Assembly: GCF_000058485.1 (NCBI RefSeq) | Contig: NC_008278.1 | Span: 5,388,962-5,452,961 of the forward strand | Length of the DNA stretch: 64,000 nt | From: Frankia alni ACN14a | GTDB lineage: Bacteria > Actinomycetota > Actinomycetes > Frankiales > Frankiaceae | Reading direction: 5' to 3' | Shown: piece after piece, positions 48,797-57,416 of the stretch | Layout of the letters: each line of letters opens with the position of its first letter | Position numbering within the stretch: position 1 is the stretch's first letter | Position numbers and translations under genes: made by a program | The notes under the pieces: model-generated | Database searches by the model: none | The model's input: the letters and a program-made list of their open reading frames with translations, nothing else | What the model was told of the DNA's origin: nothing

Positions 48797-49558
48797 ATGC
48801 CAAGAAGCCCGGCGCAACGCATTCGGGAAGTCACGGCGCTCGGTGCCGAGACGGTTCGCCGCCAGGTCGTCGGGGGTGGCGGCCGAGGTTCCAAATCCAC
48901 CTTTCTCAGCGGCAGAATCGCGGCATATCTGACCGAGCACAGCTCACCGCCCGACGAGGTCCTCGACGACCTGTCGGCGGTCACCGCCGCACTGCCCGAG
49001 GCGGAGATGCAGGTGCCCGCCGAACAGGGCACGCTGCTGACCATCCTGACCGCCGCGATCGCCCCGCGGCGGGCCGTCGAGGTCGGCACCTTCACCGGCT
49101 ACTCGGCCCTGTGCATCGCCCGCGGCCTGCCGACCGACGGCCGCCTGCTCTGCCTCGACGTCAGCGAGGAATGGACCACGATCGCTCGCAAGCACTGGGC
49201 GCGGGCCGGCGTCACCGACCGGATAGACCTCGTCCTCGGGCCGGCCGCCGACAGCCTCGCGGACCTCGCCGAGGAACCCACCTTCGACCTGGCCTTCATC
49301 GACGCGGACAAGGTTTCCTACCAGCGCTACTACGACCTGCTTGTTCCCCGCATGAACCCCGACGGGGTCATTATCGTGGATAATGTTCTCCAATACGGTG
49401 AAGTCGTGCGCCCGCGCTCGGAGAATCCGGCGGTGGTCGCCGTCCGGGAGTTCAACCGGCTGCTCGCCGCCGATTCCCGGGTACAGGTCGTGATGCTGCC
49501 GATCGCCGACGGGCTGACCATCGCCCGCAAGCTGCCCTCCCCTCGCGGCGGCGACTGA
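48797..49558 (+). CDS. Class I SAM-dependent O-methyltransferase (family 3)
   Basis: The 253-aa protein of the caffeoyl-CoA/catechol O-methyltransferase type has SAM motif I AVEVGTFTGYSALCIARGL, acidic LCLDVSEEW, metal-binding AFIDADKVSYQRYYDLL and IIVDNVLQYGEVV. I start at ATG 48797 behind AGGGAGGGAG, although the spacing (12 nt) is long; ATG 48743 would add 18 poorly conserved residues. Upstream DNA (48690-48770) is less GC-rich and probably holds its promoter. Substrate unknown. Confidence 0.88.
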   Translation: MPRSPAQRIREVTALGAETVRRQVVGGGGRGSKSTFLSGRIAAYLTEHSSPPDEVLDDLSAVTAALPEAEMQVPAEQGTLLTILTAAIAPRRAVEVGTFTGYSALCIARGLPTDGRLLCLDVSEEWTTIARKHWARAGVTDRIDLVLGPAADSLADLAEEPTFDLAFIDADKVSYQRYYDLLVPRMNPDGVIIVDNVLQYGEVVRPRSENPAVVAVREFNRLLAADSRVQVVMLPIADGLTIARKLPSPRGGD

Positions 49559-49696
49559 CGCGGGCGCGGCGGGCGGGCGGGCGGGCGGCATGTCACACCG
49601 CGGCCGGCGGCCCCGTCCCTCCCCACAGGGGTCGCCGTTCGGGTGGCCCCGCCCCGGGGCGGCACGGCCCCGGCCAGTCGGGAAGGGGATCAGGAG

Positions 49697-50140
49697 ATGA
49701 CCCAGCGGGTGAACGTGGCGGAGGTCGCGCCGGAGGGGTATCGGGCGATGCTCGGCCTGGAGCGCTACGTCCGGCAGAACGTCGACGGCACGGTCCTCGA
49801 GCTGGTCAAGCTAAGGGCTTCGATCATCAACGGCTGCTCGTTCTGCGTGGACATGCACAGCCGGGACGCCCTCGCGGCCGGAGAGTCCTCGCGCCGGCTG
49901 TTCGCAGTCGGGGCCTGGCGGGAGGCGCCGTTCTTCGACGAGCGCGAACGCGCGGCGCTCGCGCTCACCGACGAGGCCACCCGGCTCGGCCCGGACGGCG
50001 TGACCGACGAGACCTGGGCACTGGTCACGAAGAGCTGGTCGGAGAAGGAGGCCGCGGACCTGATCCTCGCCATCGTGACGATCAACGCGTGGAACCGGAT
50101 CGCGATCCCGAGCCGTCTGAGCCCACCCATCGACGCCTGA
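49697..50140 (+). CDS. AhpD/carboxymuconolactone-decarboxylase-like protein
   Basis: The 147-aa protein has the family signature NGCSFCVDMHSRDA with the redox CxxC and following His, after the helix VLELVKLRASII. Such proteins act as alkylhydroperoxidases or thiol-dependent oxidoreductases. ATG 49697 sits just after GGAAGGGGATCAGGAG. It is probably independent of the convergent SDR gene 25 bp away. Confidence 0.85.
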   Translation: MTQRVNVAEVAPEGYRAMLGLERYVRQNVDGTVLELVKLRASIINGCSFCVDMHSRDALAAGESSRRLFAVGAWREAPFFDERERAALALTDEATRLGPDGVTDETWALVTKSWSEKEAADLILAIVTINAWNRIAIPSRLSPPIDA

Positions 50141-50165
50141 GCCGAACTCTCCCGAGGGAGCGGTA

Positions 50166-51047
50166 TCACAGGGTGACGGAGGTGTCTCCGGGGTAGAGGG
50201 TCCAGCCGTCGCCCGCGCGACCCCAGCCGCTGGACGCCCAGGCGCCGCCGTCGATGTTGAGGGTGACGCCCGTGATGTACTTCGCCCGGTCGGAGCTGAG
50301 GAACACCGCCGCGTCGCCGACCTCGTCGGCGTGGCCCTCGCGGCCGAGCGGGACGTAGCGCTCCACCTCGGTCCGGCGCTCCGGCGACAGCGGCGGCAGG
50401 TTGTCGGGGTCGACCGGGCCGGCGAAGATGCCGCGCATGCCGGCGGTGGCGGTGTGGTCGGGCGCCAGCGCGTTGACCCGGATCTGGTCCTCGCCGAGTT
50501 CGAGGGCCATCGTCCGGGTGAAGGAGATCATGCCGGCCTTGCAGGCGGCGTAGACGGCGTAGAGCGGCGCCGCGCGCTGCCCCTCGATGCTGGTGATGTT
50601 GAGGATCGATCCGCCGGCACCGCCCGCGGCGATCAGCGGCGCGGCGGTCGACGTCGCCGCGATCATGCTGACCAGATTGATGTCGATGTGCCGGCGCCAG
50701 CTGCGCTCGCTCTGCTTCAGGAAGCGGTTCGCCTTCACCCCGCCGGCGTTGTTGACGAGGATGTCGAGCCGACCGAACTCCCCGTGTGCGGCGGTGATCG
50801 AGCCGGCCAGTGCCTCGGTGTCCATCACGTCGGTGGGCAGCGTCAGCGCCGTGCCGCCCGCCTTCTCGATGATCTCGAGCGTGCTCGCGGCACGCTCCGG
50901 ATCGATTTCGACCAGCCCCACCGACACCCCGACGCGGGCCAGCGCCACCGCGATGGCCTGCCCGATGCCGGCCCCGGCGCCGGTGACCACCGCGGCCTTC
51001 CCGGCCAGGCCCAGCTCGAACGACTGCTCCGGGATCGCCTGCGTCAT
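50166..51047 (-). CDS. Short-chain dehydrogenase/reductase
   Basis: The 293-aa classical SDR shows the cofactor motif VVTGAGAGIGQAIAVAL, NNAG in ILVNNAGG, catalytic Ser in ILNITSIEG, and YAVYAACKAG with Tyr-x3-Lys. C-terminal ITGVTLNIDGG closes the fold. I start at ATG 51047, which has AGGAG 9 nt upstream; the longer frame to 51170 only translates the upstream 20-bp repeats. An acidic residue after the second strand (VEIDPER) suggests NAD use. Substrate unknown. Confidence 0.9.
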   Translation of the reverse strand: MTQAIPEQSFELGLAGKAAVVTGAGAGIGQAIAVALARVGVSVGLVEIDPERAASTLEIIEKAGGTALTLPTDVMDTEALAGSITAAHGEFGRLDILVNNAGGVKANRFLKQSERSWRRHIDINLVSMIAATSTAAPLIAAGGAGGSILNITSIEGQRAAPLYAVYAACKAGMISFTRTMALELGEDQIRVNALAPDHTATAGMRGIFAGPVDPDNLPPLSPERRTEVERYVPLGREGHADEVGDAAVFLSSDRAKYITGVTLNIDGGAWASSGWGRAGDGWTLYPGDTSVTL

Positions 51048-51069
51048 CGTCGCTGCTCCTCTGGCACGG

Positions 51070-51129
51070 CTGGACGGAATCCGGCACCGCTGGACGGAAT
51101 CCGGCACCGCTGGACGGAATCCGGTGCTG
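51070..51129. repeat. Three 20-bp direct repeats upstream of the SDR gene
   Basis: Three consecutive units of CTGGACGGAATCCGGCACCG, the third with changes in its last bases. Each unit contains the small inverted repeat CGGA-A-TCCG. They lie 23-82 bp before the SDR start, where an operator would be. A regulator with two DNA turns between sites is conceivable. Confidence 0.85.
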
Positions 51130-51238
51130 CCGGCCAGCAGCACCTGGTGAGACACCAAATCATCACGCACCGACCGGCGGCAACCGGACGCCTGCGCCTG
51201 CGCCGGCGCCGGCGCCTTCTGACAGCGACGGCTACCGT

Positions 51239-52108
51239 GTGCACGTGTCCCATGTCGCGCAGGAACCAGCGGACGAGGCGGTCGCAGTGCCGGGCGGGTC
51301 GCTGTGGACCCTGTCGCGGGGGTCGGGGCCGCCGATGGTTCTCGCGCATGGCGGGCCAGGGCTGTCCAACAACCTCGAACCCGTCGCGGGGATGGTCGAC
51401 GATGTCGCGCGCGTACACCTCTACGACCAGCGAGGCTGTGGACGCTCTCGGGCGAGCGGGCCGTTTGACATCGCCACCCTCGTGGCCGATCTGGAGGCTC
51501 TGCGCACGCACTGGCGGCATGAGCGTTGGGTGGTCGGCGGCCATTCCTGGGGTGCGGCGCTCGCGCTGTTCTACGCTCTCGCGCACCCTGACCGCACGCT
51601 CGGCGTCATCTACCTGGCGGGGACGGCCATCCGCTGGGGATGGAAGGACGGCGTGCAACGCGAGCGGCTGAGTCGCCTCACCGCGGCTGAACGCCAGGAG
51701 TTGACGGCGCTCGGCGCACGCCTGGAAAGCAACGGGGACGAACGCGACCGGGCACGGTTCCTGCGTCTGATGTGGTCCACGGACTTCGCCAGCCGTGCGG
51801 CGGCGACCGTCCTGGACAGCGAGCCGCTGTACGGCTATCCGCGTGCCGAGGCGGTGGCGCGCGCGGTGCAGAGCGACTGGAAGGCTCGACTCGATGCTGG
51901 CATCGACGACGACCTGCGGCGACTCACGGTGCCGGTGCTCGTCGTTCACGGCAGGCGCGACCCCGATCCCACGGGGGCGCGCGAGGTTGCGGACCTGGCG
52001 CCGCGTGGCCGGTGGGTGCCGCTGGACAACGCCGGGCACTCTCCGTGGCTCGAGCGGCCGGCGGAGATGCGTCAGGTGCTACGCGCCTTTCTGGGCTCGC
52101 TGAGCTGA
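51239..52108 (+). CDS. Alpha/beta hydrolase, proline iminopeptidase-like
   Basis: The 289-aa protein has the oxyanion motif AHGGPGLSNN, DQRGCGRSRASG, the nucleophile elbow VGGHSWGAALAL, Asp in VVHGRRDP and His in DNAGHSPWLERP. HGGPG and DQRG are typical of prolyl iminopeptidases and related hydrolases. GTG 51239 is the annotated start; a second GTG lies two codons later. Its end overlaps the convergent peptidase gene by 30 bp. Confidence 0.88.
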   Translation: MHVSHVAQEPADEAVAVPGGSLWTLSRGSGPPMVLAHGGPGLSNNLEPVAGMVDDVARVHLYDQRGCGRSRASGPFDIATLVADLEALRTHWRHERWVVGGHSWGAALALFYALAHPDRTLGVIYLAGTAIRWGWKDGVQRERLSRLTAAERQELTALGARLESNGDERDRARFLRLMWSTDFASRAAATVLDSEPLYGYPRAEAVARAVQSDWKARLDAGIDDDLRRLTVPVLVVHGRRDPDPTGAREVADLAPRGRWVPLDNAGHSPWLERPAEMRQVLRAFLGSLS

Positions 52109-53620
52109 GGAATTCCCGGCCCGGTCGATGTGGGGCTGGGCGAGCATCCGGTCGAGCAGGCGGGCGAGGAAGACGGTGTGCCGGTGCAGCAACGCCGGGT
52201 CGAGCTTGTCGAGCTGGTCGCCCGGGCCGACCTGGAGCAGGTACGCCGGCCCGCTGATGAACGCCGCCGTCGGCAGGCCGAGCCGGTAGGGGAACGTGCC
52301 CTCGCCGTAGAGCCCGTCGGCAGCCGGTGGGAGCACGGCGGCCCGGGTGAGCCCGCCGGCCCGCACCTCGTCGAGCGCGAGCCGGCGCAGCCGTTCGCTG
52401 TGTCCGACGGCGACGACGACGGGTTCGCTGCGGCCGGTCGGCCCGTAGGGCACGGTGCCGCCGCCTTCGTCCCAGCCCGTCGCGCCGAGATGTTCGGCGA
52501 CGAGCGCCATCGCGAGGCGGTCCCGCAGCCGCGGGTGGCGGCGCAGCCAGGCGTCGGGCTTCACCGTCGCCGCGTCGGCGGTCATGTGCGCCGGGGAGAA
52601 CAGGAACACCGCGTCGCGCCTGCGCCGCGCGGCCGGGCCCCGGCGGGCGAGCCGCTCGGCGAGCGCGAGCAGGGCCGGCCCGCCGTTCTCCTCGATCGCG
52701 TTCTGCCCGTCGGTGTGCGTGGCGACAAGCACGTCGCCGCCCGCCCGCGCCGAGCCGCGGGGGTCGGGGTCGCGGTTTCGGTCGGCGCCGCACTCGGGGT
52801 CGGGGTCGGGGCTGCAGTCGGGGTCGGGGCTGCAGTCGCGGTCGCGGTCGGAGTCGGGCAGCCGGGCCAACAGGTAGTCGACGGAGCTGTCGTCGTGGCG
52901 GGCGGTCAGGACGACGGTGGCCCGCAGCGGGCCGGCCGCGAGCAGGGCTCGCAGTCGGGCGCCCTGCTCGCGGTCGACGTGCAGGGTCGGCAGGCCGGCG
53001 TACGGCTGCTGGTGCGGGGTGTACTGGCCGGCGGCCAGCGCCGGTGGCAGATCGAGGATCTCGATCATCGCGAGGGCACCGTGCCGGCGGGCGAGGGCGA
53101 GATCGGGTGGTGCCGGGACGCCGAGCCACACCCGCGAGTAGTCCTCGGCGGCGAGCAGCGCCCGCGCGTCGGGCGGCTCGACGGCGTCGGCGAGGTCGGT
53201 GAGCACCGCCGCGGGCAGCCGGGCGACCGGCGCGTCGGCGAGCACGATCGCACCCGCCACCGACCGGCCCCGGTAGTCCGCCGCGCCGCCCGCGCCGACG
53301 TCCACCACCGTCGCCGTCACCCCGCGGGTCGACGTCTCCCCGGAGTACGGACGGTAGGAGGCGACGGGCACCGTGACGCTCACCCCTCGTGCGTCGACGA
53401 CGCGTAGCGCCCAGTCGTCGGCGAGCCAGCGGGCCAGGGGGACGGGATGGCGGGTCACCGCCAGGCCCAGCCTCCGCAACTGCGCGTCAAGGTCGTCGAT
53501 GTGGCGGTGGTGCGCCGGTGAGCCGGGCAGCCGCGGGCCGAACGAGACCATCCGCTCGACTGCTTCCCAGAGGGCGCCCTGGCTGTTTAGGCCCCCGCTC
53601 CTACTCGGTCCCGTCATCAC
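52079..53620 (-). CDS. M28-like peptidase with PA-type domain
   Basis: The 513-aa protein has an N-terminal ALWEAVERMVSFGPRLPGSP segment usual for M28 aminopeptidases, a PA-like region (AADYRGRSVAGAIVLADAP), then LVATHTDGQNAIEENGGPAL, where the H-x-D and following acidic position fit the zinc site. The usual DNxSG is replaced by EENGG, so metal binding may be altered. No signal peptide at either GTG 53620 or ATG 53617. A Pro/Asp repeat insert (DCSPDPDCSPDPDPEC) lies near residues 260-290. Substrate unknown. Confidence 0.7.
   Translation of the reverse strand: MMTGPSRSGGLNSQGALWEAVERMVSFGPRLPGSPAHHRHIDDLDAQLRRLGLAVTRHPVPLARWLADDWALRVVDARGVSVTVPVASYRPYSGETSTRGVTATVVDVGAGGAADYRGRSVAGAIVLADAPVARLPAAVLTDLADAVEPPDARALLAAEDYSRVWLGVPAPPDLALARRHGALAMIEILDLPPALAAGQYTPHQQPYAGLPTLHVDREQGARLRALLAAGPLRATVVLTARHDDSSVDYLLARLPDSDRDRDCSPDPDCSPDPDPECGADRNRDPDPRGSARAGGDVLVATHTDGQNAIEENGGPALLALAERLARRGPAARRRRDAVFLFSPAHMTADAATVKPDAWLRRHPRLRDRLAMALVAEHLGATGWDEGGGTVPYGPTGRSEPVVVAVGHSERLRRLALDEVRAGGLTRAAVLPPAADGLYGEGTFPYRLGLPTAAFISGPAYLLQVGPGDQLDKLDPALLHRHTVFLARLLDRMLAQPHIDRAGNSSAQRAQKGA
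52756..52858. repeat. Short tandem repeat inside the M28-like gene
   Basis: Units around ggggtcggggctgcagtc recur, coding Asp/Pro/Arg-rich residues (DCSPDP, DRNRDPDP). Coding low-complexity expansion. Confidence 0.75.
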
Positions 53621-53764
53621 CGCGGAACCTACCCGCCGCGGCCGTCCCCGCCGTTCGCCGCGACGAACGACCGCCGACGAACTGTCGCCTCGAAACCCGC
53701 ATGCCGCTTCGCCGACCGCGACACCTCGGCGGCGACAACGACGGATCGTGCCCGCGCCGGCCCG

Positions 53765-54418
53765 CTACGGCGTCTCCCGCGTCGCGGCCTGTATCCGCTG
53801 GGCCGCCCTCTCCTGGGCGACCAGCAGGCGGAGTGTCTCGATGTCGGCGACGTCCTTCTGCCGCCATGGCCGGCCATGACGCAGGTGCGGGAACTGCTCC
53901 TTCATCGCGAGCATGCCATCGGCACTCATGACCAACATCGCCGTGCCGTCGAGCATCGCCCGCTCTTCGGCGAAGGACCCCGGCGGGAACAGCCAGTCAG
54001 ACCATCGGCCCAGGGGCTGGCTGCATGACCCGTCTGGCCACCTGTCGAAGTACGCGGTGCTGAACGGAACATCGCCCCAGGTGAACTCGCAGGATTCCGC
54101 CGGCGGCCGGGTCGCCAGCGCCACGGCCCCGGCCTTCGTGAGCGCCACCTTCGATCGCTCGGCGTGGCGGCGCTCCACCCAGAACTCGACGTCACCGTGC
54201 TCGCGAGTGATCCGCCCGATCCTCGCGTCCAGTCCCCAGCCTCCGAACAGCCAGGCCGGGATGCCGACTTCCTGGAGCAGCGACAGGATCCTGCGAATGA
54301 CGCGCAGTTGCCCTTCGGCCTGCTGATCCACGGCCTGATCCTTCCAGGGCTCGTCGAGGAGAAGGTCGGCCAGCGTCCGCTGGCGGTAACCAGACGAACC
54401 ACCCCACGCGTGACACAT
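53765..54418 (-). CDS. Aminoglycoside/lincosamide-type nucleotidyltransferase-like protein
   Basis: The 217-aa protein contains AWLFGGWGLDARIGRITREH followed by GDVEFWV, the nucleotidyltransferase pattern of LinA/AadA-like resistance enzymes (GGW..D...G..TR.H.D.D), but with DVEFWV where most have D-x-D. The rest (ESCEFTWGDVPFSTAYF, RPWRQKDVADIETL) fits the same family. ATG 54418 has AGGTGG upstream. A resistance role is only family inference. Confidence 0.7.
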   Translation of the reverse strand: MCHAWGGSSGYRQRTLADLLLDEPWKDQAVDQQAEGQLRVIRRILSLLQEVGIPAWLFGGWGLDARIGRITREHGDVEFWVERRHAERSKVALTKAGAVALATRPPAESCEFTWGDVPFSTAYFDRWPDGSCSQPLGRWSDWLFPPGSFAEERAMLDGTAMLVMSADGMLAMKEQFPHLRHGRPWRQKDVADIETLRLLVAQERAAQRIQAATRETP

Positions 54419-54532
54419 CGTGCCACCTGGAAACGCGCCGCCACCAGGGGCTGGGCAGCGGAGCCGCTGTTCTTGCAGAGCCCGATAATGCAGTGGCCTG
54501 CCCGGAGGCGGATCGATAGCCTCCGGCGAGTG

Positions 54533-55429
54533 ATGTACGAGGACCCGCGTGCGTACCTGCTTGGGCTTGAGGGCATTGCGTTGTTGCGCGCGTTCACCGG
54601 CGAGTCTGACCGTGACTTCGTAGCGGCCCGGATCGCGGAGATACGCAGAGTGCTCGCCGACGAGGCGTTGGCACACGCGGCGGTGGAAGTCGACCGGGTG
54701 GACACGGTTACGGGCTATCGGCTGTGGTCAGCGACGTATGACGGGCCCAACGGGGCGTTCGACGTCGACGAACCCGTGGTCAGGGAGATCGTGGACCCGC
54801 TGCCCGTCGGTGTTGCTCTGGACGCCGCGTGCGGGACCGGTCGCTACGCCGAGTTTCTCGCCGGGCGTGGCCATCGGGTCATCGGCGTGGACCGCTCGCC
54901 CGACATGCTCGCCCGCGCACGTACTCGGGTGCCGCAGGGCCAGTTCCTGCTCGGTGATCTGCACCGGCTCCCCGTGGCCGACGCCGAGTTCGACCTGGTC
55001 GTGTGCGCCCTGGCGCTGACCCACATCGGCACGCTCGGGCCGGTCCTGGCGGAGTTCGCCCGGGTCCTGCGTCCAGGCGGTCACCTGGTGATCTCCGACA
55101 TGCACCCCGAGACGGTGGCGCTGGGCTCGATTCCCTCCGTCCGCGGTGCGGATGGCCGACCTGGACATCTGAGTGCCCACCGCCACCTGATCGGGGACTA
55201 TCTGCGAGCCGCGCTGGCGGTGGGACTGCGCGTGCGTCGCTGCGAGGAGCCTTCCGCGCCGGCCGACGAACCGTCGGGGCCGGCCGACCAACAGGGCACG
55301 TTCGCGGAGGTGGGACCGTGGGAGCGGTGGCCGTGGTGCCTGGACGACATGGTGCCCGAAGCAGCGCGAGCCGCCAGGGCCGGTGTGCCGGCGCTGGTCA
55401 TCTGGCATTTCCAGTCGGCTGAATCGTGA
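54533..55429 (+). CDS. Class I SAM-dependent methyltransferase
   Basis: 298 aa starting MYEDPRAYLLGLEGIALLRA. SAM motif I is ALDAACGTGRYAEFLAGRGH near residue 90, with VIGVDRSPDMLARAR, LPVADAEFDLVVCALALTHI and LRPGGHLVISDMHP. It matches the methyltransferase-11/25 type; substrate unknown. ATG 54533 is chosen because related proteins begin MY(D/E)DPRAYL. It is divergent from the nucleotidyltransferase. Confidence 0.88.
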   Translation: MYEDPRAYLLGLEGIALLRAFTGESDRDFVAARIAEIRRVLADEALAHAAVEVDRVDTVTGYRLWSATYDGPNGAFDVDEPVVREIVDPLPVGVALDAACGTGRYAEFLAGRGHRVIGVDRSPDMLARARTRVPQGQFLLGDLHRLPVADAEFDLVVCALALTHIGTLGPVLAEFARVLRPGGHLVISDMHPETVALGSIPSVRGADGRPGHLSAHRHLIGDYLRAALAVGLRVRRCEEPSAPADEPSGPADQQGTFAEVGPWERWPWCLDDMVPEAARAARAGVPALVIWHFQSAES

Positions 55430-56041
55430 CACCACCGTCTGTCCTGACACGGAGCGACGCCGGGCGCGCACCGTCGTGTGAAGGACGCCATGGCGCCATC
55501 CGGGGACGTGGGCGCCCCCGTTACCTATGCTGAGGCCGTCCTGCTACTACAACACGTAGAAGCGGAGCTGGTCCCGGATGAGCACCGTCCCGGCCTGGGC
55601 GTCACCATGCGCCTGACCCGCACCACCCGTCCCCACCAGGCGAGGCGTCCGACCTGCACCGATGGCGCGTCGGGCACGCCCACGGCGGCTGGCGCGCGCG
55701 AGGAACGGCCGGGGGCTCCGCCGGACGGCTGACGACGCCACGCACACACCACACCGCCTGGCCGACGGCCCGTGCGGGCCACCCGCATCAGGCCACATCG
55801 CCCGCCACCGCCGGCCCGCCGCACCAGCCGCACCGCCGCACCAGCCCCACCCCCGGGCCAGCCGCACCGCCAGGCCAGTCCCACCGCCGGGCCAGCCGCG
55901 CCCGGTCTCCCGGCCGGCAACACCCCGGCCCGGACGCGCAGGCGCGCAGGTGCCGTGCCGGCGTGTTCCGGGGCGGGCCGGGCCGCGCCGCGGGCCCCTG
56001 CCCGGCGCCGCGCGCCGGCATCCAAGTCCGGAGGTCATCCC
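55430..56041. other. Intergenic, Pro-codon-rich low-complexity DNA
   Basis: 612 bp without a convincing gene. A short frame at 55478-55732 begins plausibly (PVTYAEAVLLLQHVEAELV) but lacks support. The right half is CCG/CCA-rich in all frames. The promoter of the flavohemoprotein must lie here; I could not identify an NsrR or other operator. Confidence 0.5.
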
Positions 56042-57304
56042 ATGCTGTCCGAACGTTCCGCCGCCGTCGTCGGAGCGACCGCGGGCGTGGTCGCCGAACA
56101 TGCCGTCGAGATCACCGCCGCGTTCTACCCGCGCGTGTTCGACGCCCATCCCGAGCTGCTGAACCTGTTCAACCAGGGCAACCAGGCCACCGGTGAGCAG
56201 CGGCAGGCGCTGGCCGCGGCCATCGTCGCCTACGCCGGCCATCTTCTCGCCGGCCCGGGCTCGTCGTCGTTCGCCCCGGTGCTGCGCCGCATCGCGCACA
56301 AGCACGTGTCACTGGGGGTTCGGCCCGAGCAGTACACGATCGTCGGACAGCATCTGCTCGCCGCGGTCGGCGAGGTGCTCGGCGACGCGGTGACCCGCGA
56401 GGTGCACGACGCGTGGGACGAGGTCTACTGGCTGTTCGCCACCGCACTCATCGCCGAGGAGGGTCGGATCTCCCAGCGCGTCGGCGCGGACCCGGATCGC
56501 GTCTGGCGGCCCTGGCGGGTGACCGCGCGCACGGTGGCGACGGCCGAGGTGATCTCCTTCGACCTCGTGCCGGCCGGCCCCGAACCACTGCCGACGTTCC
56601 TCGCCGGACAGTACGTCTCCGTCGCGGTGGACCTGCCCGGCGGCGGCCGGCAGGCCCGGCAGTACAGCCTGTCCCGGGCGCCCGGTGCCGGCAGCCTGCG
56701 GATCACCGTGCGCCGGGTGCCGGGCCCCGCCGGCGCGCCCGCGGGCGCCGTCTCCTCCCACCTGCATGACCAGGTCAAGGTCGGCGACATCCTGGACGTG
56801 AGCCCGCCGACCGGCGACGTCACGCTCGCCACCGGCGCCGACCCGCTCGTGCTGATCAGCGCGGGCATCGGCGTCACCCCGATGATCGCGATGCTCGGCC
56901 ACACGGCCCGCCTGCAGCCGGAACGCCCGGTCGTGGCCGTGCATGCCGACCGCTCCCCCGACCACCACGCGCTGCGCTCCGAGATGCTCGAGATGGGTGC
57001 CCTGCTGCGGGACTTCCGGCTGCACACCTGGTACGAGTCCGGTGTCGGCAGGCCGGCGGGCATCGGCACCGCGACGGGCACGGGCGCGACGGCGGGCGCC
57101 GGCGGGTCACGGGGCGAGTCCCGCCACAGCGGCACGGTCGACCTCGACGCGGTCCCCCTGCCCGACGGTGCCCGCGCCTACCTGTGTGGACCGCTGCCGT
57201 TCCTGCGCGACGCCCGCGCCGGCCTGCTCCGCCGCGGCGTACCGGCGCAGCGGATCCGCTACGAGGTCTTCGGCCCCGACCTGTGGGCCGGCTCCCCGAC
57301 CTGA
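56042..57304 (+). CDS. hmp: Flavohemoprotein (nitric oxide dioxygenase)
   Basis: 420 aa: a globin domain (residues 1-140; proximal His in RIAHKHVSLGVRPEQY; HPELLNLFNQGNQ in the distal helix), an FAD domain with RQYSLSRAP near 206, and an NAD domain with GIGVTPMIAMLGHTARL near 276 and YLCGPLPFLRDAR. It oxidises nitric oxide to nitrate with NAD(P)H and oxygen. ATG 56042 follows a consensus GGAGG site, so longer upstream readings are rejected. A Gly/Thr/Ala-rich insert (GIGTATGTGATAG) sits in the NAD domain. Symbiotic or soil actinomycetes commonly carry this gene. Confidence 0.95.
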   Translation: MLSERSAAVVGATAGVVAEHAVEITAAFYPRVFDAHPELLNLFNQGNQATGEQRQALAAAIVAYAGHLLAGPGSSSFAPVLRRIAHKHVSLGVRPEQYTIVGQHLLAAVGEVLGDAVTREVHDAWDEVYWLFATALIAEEGRISQRVGADPDRVWRPWRVTARTVATAEVISFDLVPAGPEPLPTFLAGQYVSVAVDLPGGGRQARQYSLSRAPGAGSLRITVRRVPGPAGAPAGAVSSHLHDQVKVGDILDVSPPTGDVTLATGADPLVLISAGIGVTPMIAMLGHTARLQPERPVVAVHADRSPDHHALRSEMLEMGALLRDFRLHTWYESGVGRPAGIGTATGTGATAGAGGSRGESRHSGTVDLDAVPLPDGARAYLCGPLPFLRDARAGLLRRGVPAQRIRYEVFGPDLWAGSPT

Positions 57305-57416
57305 CGGGACGTCCCGGGTCCACGGACCGCCCGCGGGTGGGCGCGCGGGACGCCGGCCGGGCGGGCCCGTCGGCCGGCCGTCGACGGACGGGCCGCCGTC
57401 AGCGGGCTGGCCGCCG

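Noticed and set aside
55478-55732. 84-aa ORF upstream of the flavohemoprotein
   Set aside because: No ribosome site or family; the second half is Pro/Arg/Thr filler.
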